Source of the DNA: CAYJAD01 sp964371835
GTDB lineage: Bacteria > Desulfobacterota > Desulfovibrionia > Desulfovibrionales > Desulfovibrionaceae
Direction of reading: 5' to 3'
NCBI GenBank assembly: GCA_964371835.1
Contig: CAYJOP010000068.1
Span: forward strand, 1-11,503
Length of the DNA stretch: 11,503 nt
Shown: in pieces, positions 7,719-11,503 of the stretch
How the letters are laid out: every line of letters begins with the position of its first letter
Position numbering within the stretch: the first letter of the stretch is position 1
Notes under the pieces: model-generated
The model's database searches: none
What the model saw: the letters and a program-made list of their open reading frames with translations, nothing else
What the model was told of the DNA's origin: nothing
Made by a program: the position numbers and the translations under genes

Positions 7719-8315
7719 ATGAAATCATTACAGTTAGCAAGCTTTTATGAGCCCATATTAGGTCCAGTGCTTAAATCTTTACGCAAAGAAGTTATAAAGC
7801 TTGCAAACTTAAGCGAGCAGGATATATTCTTAGATTGCTGTTGTGGGGCTGGTGGTCTTTTGGCCTTACAAAGCAATAGTGCATACGCGCTAGGTGTTGA
7901 CATTAGTATGAAAATGTTATCCGAAGCTCCAAAAAATGCCAATTATGCAAAGATTATTTGTGCCAATGCCGCTTACTTGCCCTTTGCCGATAAAAGTGTT
8001 GATGTTTCAAGTGTTTGTCTAGCTTTACATGCTATGCCACAAAAAATAGCAACATTGTGTGTTAATGAGCTTTGCCGAGTATCAAAACGTGTGATAATAG
8101 CAGACTATTGCCTAACAGAGCGAAATATTTATTATCCTGCAAATTTTCTTGCACATGCTGTGGAATTTATGGTGGGCGGCGAGCATTATAAATGCTACAA
8201 AAACTTTATGCGTTTAGGAGCAGTAGAGGGTTTTTTGCATCAAATGGGCAAAGAACCGCAAAATCGGCGCATGTCTTTAGGGGGCGCTGCACTTATTGTT
8301 GATCTAATGGTTTAA
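7719..8315 (+). CDS. class I SAM-dependent methyltransferase
   Basis: The 198-residue protein fits the Methyltransf_11/UbiE-like group. Motif I is FLDCCCGAGG (37-46), the acidic SAM-ribose residue is D61 in LGVDIS, motif II is NAAYLPFADKSVDV (83-96), and a later strand is KRVIIADY (113-120). Motif I is odd: the usual D-x-G-x-G-x-G has become D-C-C-C-G-A-G-G, with three consecutive cysteines (40-42). The acceptor substrate is unknown, and the short C-terminal part gives no clue. There is no Shine-Dalgarno before the ATG. The four-base gap from the HD gene suggests translation depends on coupling to it, and that the two proteins act in one process. The last 23 bp overlap the convergent DUF3179 gene. 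Confidence 0.85.
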   Translation: MKSLQLASFYEPILGPVLKSLRKEVIKLANLSEQDIFLDCCCGAGGLLALQSNSAYALGVDISMKMLSEAPKNANYAKIICANAAYLPFADKSVDVSSVCLALHAMPQKIATLCVNELCRVSKRVIIADYCLTERNIYYPANFLAHAVEFMVGGEHYKCYKNFMRLGAVEGFLHQMGKEPQNRRMSLGGAALIVDLMV

Positions 8316-9405
8316 TATGTATAACGTTTTTGGGGACTTCGCCAGGTCCTGGGATGAGGTAAGTTTCAGGATTAATATTATACCAATTAAACCACATGCT
8401 ATATATGCCAAAATATTGTGTCATGGTTGCACCAGTCATATTGCCTTGCGTGGCTTGGCCTGTGCTTGCATTCCAAATAGTTTTGGTGCTTATGTCCATG
8501 AGCAAACCATTTTCAATGGTAAAAAGTGACGGCTTTTCCCAAATGTGACGATTAAATATACGCACAACGTCAAGTTTTTTGTCATGCACGGCTAGAAGTG
8601 GACTATCACCAATGAAAAAATTAACCGCACCTTCTTTTTTTACATGTTTAATGTCCACCGCCAAGCGAAAACCATTGTACTCTAAGCCGATTACAGGATT
8701 TTTGTAAGGTAGGCGAAAGTCAGTATATTGAACATCGTAAGCAAGAGTTTCATTATCATAATAAGTATTTCTTTTCAGATAGTTACCATAGGGATCACGG
8801 CCGTAAGCCTTACGGCTTCCACGAGGTACAGCAAGCACCTGGGAGTCTGGATATACGTTTTTGGCTGAACTCCAAGTTGTCCAAAAAACTGGTATAATTG
8901 GCAAACCACGCCCTGCCAGTGGGCCTTCAAAGGCCATTCCTATGCTTTGTAGCCATAAGCTTCCGGTATTTCTATCAATAAGCACAGTATTTCCATCATA
9001 TAATTTGCCCTGTGCATCAAATCTCAATTCTGAACCATCAACAACGCTTTTAAAAGCAGCTAGGCTACCAGTTATGGGGCAATAGGTGATGGCAAATGAT
9101 GTGTTTCCAATAACCTCGTTGACTACTTGGTGCCAAACCATAATGCGTTGAGGGTAGATGCGTGGACCTCCAGGCAAATCAACAATAAATACTGGCTCCT
9201 CTCTATTCAATTTTAGATCGGCATCCATGGTGGTTATGTATTCAGGACGGTAGAAAGAGGTTATGCTACCATAGCCAATATTTGTATCAAAAACCCTGCT
9301 GGAAATATTGGCTAAATCCGCCTGTGATGTGGGTATGGCTAGTGCATACTCCTTAAACATTACGCAAGCACAAATTAGAGTTAAAATATAAAGTGTTTTT
9401 TTCAT
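8293..9405 (-). CDS. exported DUF3179-family protein
   Basis: The 370-residue product starts with a Sec-type signal: MKK, a hydrophobic stretch (5-16) and probable cleavage after ALA (21-23). It should be periplasmic. The body resembles DUF3179, a family of undefined function. The recognisable stretch runs from RIYPQRIMVWHQVVNE (82-97) through ITYCPITGSLAAF (106-118), GKLYDGNTVLIDRNTGSLWLQ (133-153) and GRGLPIIPV (165-173). H92 and C109 are the conserved-looking polar positions. The hydrophobic signal holds C12 and C14, but these do not form a good lipobox. It follows rmlD after 21 bp on the same strand and has no clear Shine-Dalgarno, so it is probably the second gene of that unit. Its 3' end overlaps the methyltransferase on the opposite strand. 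Confidence 0.85.
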   Translation of the reverse strand: MKKTLYILTLICACVMFKEYALAIPTSQADLANISSRVFDTNIGYGSITSFYRPEYITTMDADLKLNREEPVFIVDLPGGPRIYPQRIMVWHQVVNEVIGNTSFAITYCPITGSLAAFKSVVDGSELRFDAQGKLYDGNTVLIDRNTGSLWLQSIGMAFEGPLAGRGLPIIPVFWTTWSSAKNVYPDSQVLAVPRGSRKAYGRDPYGNYLKRNTYYDNETLAYDVQYTDFRLPYKNPVIGLEYNGFRLAVDIKHVKKEGAVNFFIGDSPLLAVHDKKLDVVRIFNRHIWEKPSLFTIENGLLMDISTKTIWNASTGQATQGNMTGATMTQYFGIYSMWFNWYNINPETYLIPGPGEVPKNVIHIKPLDQQ

Positions 9406-9426
9406 AGTATTACATTATTTAAATGT

Positions 9427-10305
9427 TTATGCGCCCATATGGTCTCTATTTAAATATTCACTAAAAATAAAATCTCTTAAAGCTTGTGGCCAAGGGCGTA
9501 TGGGAATTTTTAGTGCGGTAACAAGCTTAGATGTGTTTAATACAGAACAAGCAGGGCGCTGGGCTTTTTGAGGCCACTCAGCAGTAGTTATTGGTTTAAC
9601 TCGACATGGTGATTCGGCAATGGAAATGGCCTCACAAGCAAGCTCACACCAAGATGCCCTTCCGCTGTTTACCGCATGATAAATGCCAGTTAAGCGTTTT
9701 TCAGCCACAGCAAAACTCCAACTGGCTAAATCAATAGAGTATGTTGGAGAACCAATTTGGTCATGAACAACGGAAAGCTCCTCATTGTTCATGCATGCAT
9801 CAAGAATTGTGGTAATAAAATTCTTACGGCCAGGTCCAAAAAGCCACGCCGTGCGTAAAATACAGCAATTATCAGGTGCAATTTGCATTATGGCACGTTC
9901 GCCAGCAAGTTTGGTGCGTCCATAAACAGATAATGGATTGGTGGAACTTTCCTCAGAATAACACTGGGCATTTTCGCCAGAAAAAACAAAATCTGTACTA
10001 TAATGTATAAGATGAATGGAACGAGTTTTGACAATTTGGGCAAGAAATGCAGGTAGCGCACGATTCCATATAAATGCATCGCGCTCATCATCTTCTGCAT
10101 TGTCAACTTGGGTCCAAGCAGTTGTATTAAATATGAAGTCTGGGCGAACTCTATCTATAGCCTTCTCAACAAATGAAATATTCAATAAATCCCCATCATT
10201 CCTGCCCAATGATTCAACTTGCCACCCTTTGGATATGAGTACTCGCATTAAAGCTTGACCAAGAAGTCCTGTGCGACCACCAAGTACGAGAGCCCTTTTT
10301 TTCAT
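9427..10305 (-). CDS. rmlD: dTDP-4-dehydrorhamnose reductase (RmlD/RfbD)
   Basis: RmlD reduces dTDP-4-dehydro-L-rhamnose to dTDP-L-rhamnose, the sugar donor for O-antigen, capsule or glycoprotein rhamnose. This 292-residue protein has usual family length. It shows the NAD(P)-binding glycine motif GGRTGLLG (9-16), NTTAWTQVDNAE (60-71), the catalytic STD (S103-T104-D105) and YGRTK with Y128 and K132. These are the same residue numbers as I recall for the Salmonella enzyme. RTAWLFGPG (151-159) and GIYH (207-210) complete the fold. It begins at an ATG with GGAGG four bases upstream. No rmlA, rmlB or rmlC lies in the window, so it is detached from the rest of the pathway. The paralogous NDP-sugar reductase activity cannot be wholly excluded. 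Confidence 0.9.
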   Translation of the reverse strand: MKKRALVLGGRTGLLGQALMRVLISKGWQVESLGRNDGDLLNISFVEKAIDRVRPDFIFNTTAWTQVDNAEDDERDAFIWNRALPAFLAQIVKTRSIHLIHYSTDFVFSGENAQCYSEESSTNPLSVYGRTKLAGERAIMQIAPDNCCILRTAWLFGPGRKNFITTILDACMNNEELSVVHDQIGSPTYSIDLASWSFAVAEKRLTGIYHAVNSGRASWCELACEAISIAESPCRVKPITTAEWPQKAQRPACSVLNTSKLVTALKIPIRPWPQALRDFIFSEYLNRDHMGA

Positions 10306-10309
10306 CCCG

Positions 10310-10314
10310 CCTCC
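10310..10314 (-). promoter_or_regulatory. strong Shine-Dalgarno of rmlD
   Basis: GGAGG on the minus strand with a 4-base spacer (CGGG) before the ATG at 10305. It is the best ribosome binding site in the window and fixes the rmlD start. Confidence 0.75.
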
Positions 10315-10346
10315 AAAATGAAAATGCTTAGTGTTATATCATCAAA

Positions 10347-10375
10347 AACTTATCAAATTTACTACACAAGGTCAA
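10347..10375 (-). promoter_or_regulatory. possible promoter of rmlD-DUF3179
   Basis: TTGACC (10370-10375) and a poor -10, TAAGTT (10347-10352), are separated by 17 bp on the minus strand. The -35 is good, but the -10 matches at only three positions. The rest of the 144-bp divergent gap (10306-10449) shows no clear palindrome or riboswitch, and I found no convincing promoter for cbiK in it. Confidence 0.3.
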
Positions 10376-10449
10376 TACAACGCTGGTTAGATATTTTTAA
10401 ATGTCAGACAAAGCTTGCTTAATATGGCTAAAAAAGCTTAGAATGAAGC

Positions 10450-11241
10450 ATGAAGCAAGGCATACTGTTGGCCGCATTTGGCTCAAGTAATCCACAAGGG
10501 GAAAATACTCTCAAAGCTTTTGACATGACTGTCAGATCACGCTTTGATGGCTTGCCTTTGCGCTGGGCTTTTACTTCATTATTATTACGCGAAAGACTCG
10601 CCGCAGCAAAAATTAAACGCGACTCAGTCCGTAAAGCATTACAAAAAATGTGCTTTGAAAAATACACCCATGTGGCTGTACAACCACTACAAACCATACC
10701 AGGCAGTGAATATTTATCCCTACTGGATGATGTGGAGTGGGTAAGAAATGAATATAAATTGCAAATATTTGTGGGCGAGCCCCTTTTGGCGACTGAGCAA
10801 GATGTCACCACTGCGGCAAAGGCCGTGCTTAAACATGTGCCAAACTCTCGCAAGAAGCATGAACCAGTTATTCTTATGGGGCATGGGGCTGTGCATCAGG
10901 CAGTTCAACGCTATGAGGACCTTGCCAATGCCGTGTATAACATGGACAAAAATGTGCATGTGGGTGCCATGAATGGCGCTATTACCCTTGATGAAATACT
11001 ACCAAAGCTAGAAACTGCAAACAAGGTTTGGCTAATGCCGCTGCTTTCCGTTGTGGGCCAACACGCTTTGACAGACATGGCAGGCAAAAACAAAGACTCA
11101 TGGCTAAGCCGCATTGAGGCAAAAGGACATAAATGCATCCCAGTCCTGCATGGCATAGCAGAATACAAAGGCTTTATTGATATTTGGATGCAACACCTTG
11201 AAAAAACAATTGAAATAATGAACAATTCAAACGAATTATAG
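10450..11241 (+). CDS. cbiK: sirohydrochlorin cobaltochelatase, cytoplasmic CbiK type
   Basis: CbiK inserts Co2+ into sirohydrochlorin in the anaerobic, early-cobalt route to cobalamin, and related forms can insert iron. The 263-residue protein is of usual family length. It carries the N-terminal LLAAFGSSNP (6-15), VQPLQTIPGSEY (77-88), the first metal histidine H145 in LMGHGAVHQA and the second, H205, in LLSVVGQHALTDMAG. In Salmonella CbiK the corresponding ligands are H145 and H207. The start lacks a signal peptide, so this is the cytoplasmic form. Desulfovibrio also carries a periplasmic paralogue, which this is not. The ATG at 10450 has only a weak Shine-Dalgarno-like GAATGAAG. No other cobalamin gene and no cobalamin riboswitch is nearby. 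A strong terminator follows 75 bases after the stop. Confidence 0.92.
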   Translation: MKQGILLAAFGSSNPQGENTLKAFDMTVRSRFDGLPLRWAFTSLLLRERLAAAKIKRDSVRKALQKMCFEKYTHVAVQPLQTIPGSEYLSLLDDVEWVRNEYKLQIFVGEPLLATEQDVTTAAKAVLKHVPNSRKKHEPVILMGHGAVHQAVQRYEDLANAVYNMDKNVHVGAMNGAITLDEILPKLETANKVWLMPLLSVVGQHALTDMAGKNKDSWLSRIEAKGHKCIPVLHGIAEYKGFIDIWMQHLEKTIEIMNNSNEL

Positions 11242-11316
11242 CAATGTGGATGTTGATAATTTGTAACTAATTGGAAATGATATATTACAAAAATCTTAAG
11301 TATCTCGCAGAATAAT

Positions 11317-11352
11317 AAAACCGTTCTTTTTAAGCTAAAGAGCGGTTTTTTT
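11317..11352 (+). terminator. rho-independent terminator of cbiK
   Basis: AAAACCGTTCTTT (11317-11329) pairs with AAAGAGCGGTTTT (11337-11349), through one G-T wobble, over a 7-base loop, TTAAGCT. Seven T's end the hairpin and tail (11346-11352). It is 75 bases after the cbiK stop. It lies back to back with the minus-strand terminator at 11355-11379. Confidence 0.85.
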
Positions 11353-11354
11353 AT

Positions 11355-11379
11355 AAAAAAACCCTCCAAAAGGAGGGTT
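11355..11379 (-). terminator. rho-independent terminator on the minus strand
   Basis: On the minus strand, AACCCTCC (11372-11379) pairs perfectly with GGAGGGTT (11360-11367) over a TTTT loop, followed by a run of T's at 11355-11361. The 8-bp stem has five G-C pairs. No minus-strand protein gene ends before it within the window, so it must terminate either the candidate small RNA or a transcript entering from beyond 11503. Confidence 0.8.
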
Positions 11380-11441
11380 GCGGTAGTGTAGGGGGATACC
11401 TGCCCCGCAGTGGAATAAAATTCACACTTTATTACAACTTG
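11355..11441 (-). ncRNA. candidate small RNA, three consecutive hairpins
   Basis: A transcript from the promoter at 11449-11476 would start near 11441 and end at the terminator, about 85-90 nt long. After a short leader it folds into three adjacent stems. The first (11427-11410) pairs GTG and GAAT with ATTC and CAC, with one bulged T. The second closes TGCGG (11409-11405) with CCGCA (11383-11379) around a G/C-rich interior able to form an extra GGGG/CCCC pairing. The third is the terminator. No open frame longer than a few codons fits inside. It does not match any RNA family I recognise. It points convergently at the cbiK 3' end but does not overlap the coding region. Alternatively it could be the 3' end of a longer transcript entering from beyond 11503. 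Confidence 0.5.
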
Positions 11442-11448
11442 CAATTCA

Positions 11449-11476
11449 TGAATACCATAATATGAATTTTTGTCAA
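11449..11476 (-). promoter_or_regulatory. promoter of the candidate small RNA
   Basis: On the minus strand a perfect TTGACA (11471-11476) is followed after 16 bp by TATTCA (11449-11454), which matches the -10 consensus at three or four positions and is preceded by TGG, an extended -10. The predicted start is about 11441. The combination of a perfect -35 and a TGn element compensates for a mediocre -10. Confidence 0.5.
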
Positions 11477-11503
11477 CATTTAATTTATATAAAATATTGC
11501 TTA

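Noticed and set aside
10306..10449. cobalamin riboswitch upstream of cbiK
   Set aside because: No B12-box-like motifs are present and the gap is too short for the full element.
11380..11412. plus-strand tRNA- or cobalamin-riboswitch-like motif (CTGCCCCGCA)
   Set aside because: There is no acceptor stem, T-arm or remaining riboswitch core. The stretch is better explained as the second stem of the minus-strand RNA.
10911..11444. 177-codon minus-strand frame overlapping cbiK
   Set aside because: It begins from a non-ATG codon, crosses both terminators and runs antisense to a well-supported cbiK. It has no recognisable motif and is a shadow frame.

Overview
The window is 11.5 kb of low-GC bacterial chromosome with ordinary gene density. 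Eight full-length protein genes are supported: a membrane hybrid histidine kinase, queD, dnaE, an HD-domain protein, a class I methyltransferase, a DUF3179 protein, rmlD and cbiK. The cytoplasmic CbiK-type cobaltochelatase, DnaE1-type polymerase and overall gene style suggest a Gram-negative, anaerobic, Desulfovibrio-like bacterium of unusually low GC. That assignment is inference from protein character only; there is no rRNA in the window.

Left part (1-6690). Positions 1-325 hold no convincing gene but carry a dense series of inverted repeats between 10 and 200. Then come three minus-strand genes. dnaE and queD overlap by 4 bp (ATGA), so they are probably co-transcribed and translationally coupled. 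The hybrid kinase lies downstream of queD, but has its own good sigma70-type promoter (2764-2792).

Middle (6691-8315). A 250-bp divergent control region separates dnaE from an HD-domain gene. On the dnaE side, a perfect 6+6 palindrome fills the spacer of a sigma70-like promoter. The HD-domain gene and a small SAM-dependent methyltransferase, 4 bp apart, form a plus-strand pair.

Right part (8293-11503). The methyltransferase ends tail-to-tail with a secreted DUF3179 protein, and their coding regions overlap by 23 bp. The DUF3179 gene follows rmlD at 21 bp, in a probable two-gene minus-strand unit. cbiK points away on the plus strand and ends in a strong rho-independent terminator. Just beyond it, on the minus strand, an extended -10 promoter, two consecutive hairpins and a third terminator hairpin define a candidate small RNA of about 85-90 nt. 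This is the most interesting undescribed element I can support.

I see no mobile element, CRISPR array, tRNA, rRNA or defence system. The genes are mostly housekeeping or accessory metabolism: replication, queuosine precursor, dTDP-rhamnose and tetrapyrrole cobalt insertion. No large novel protein system is evident.
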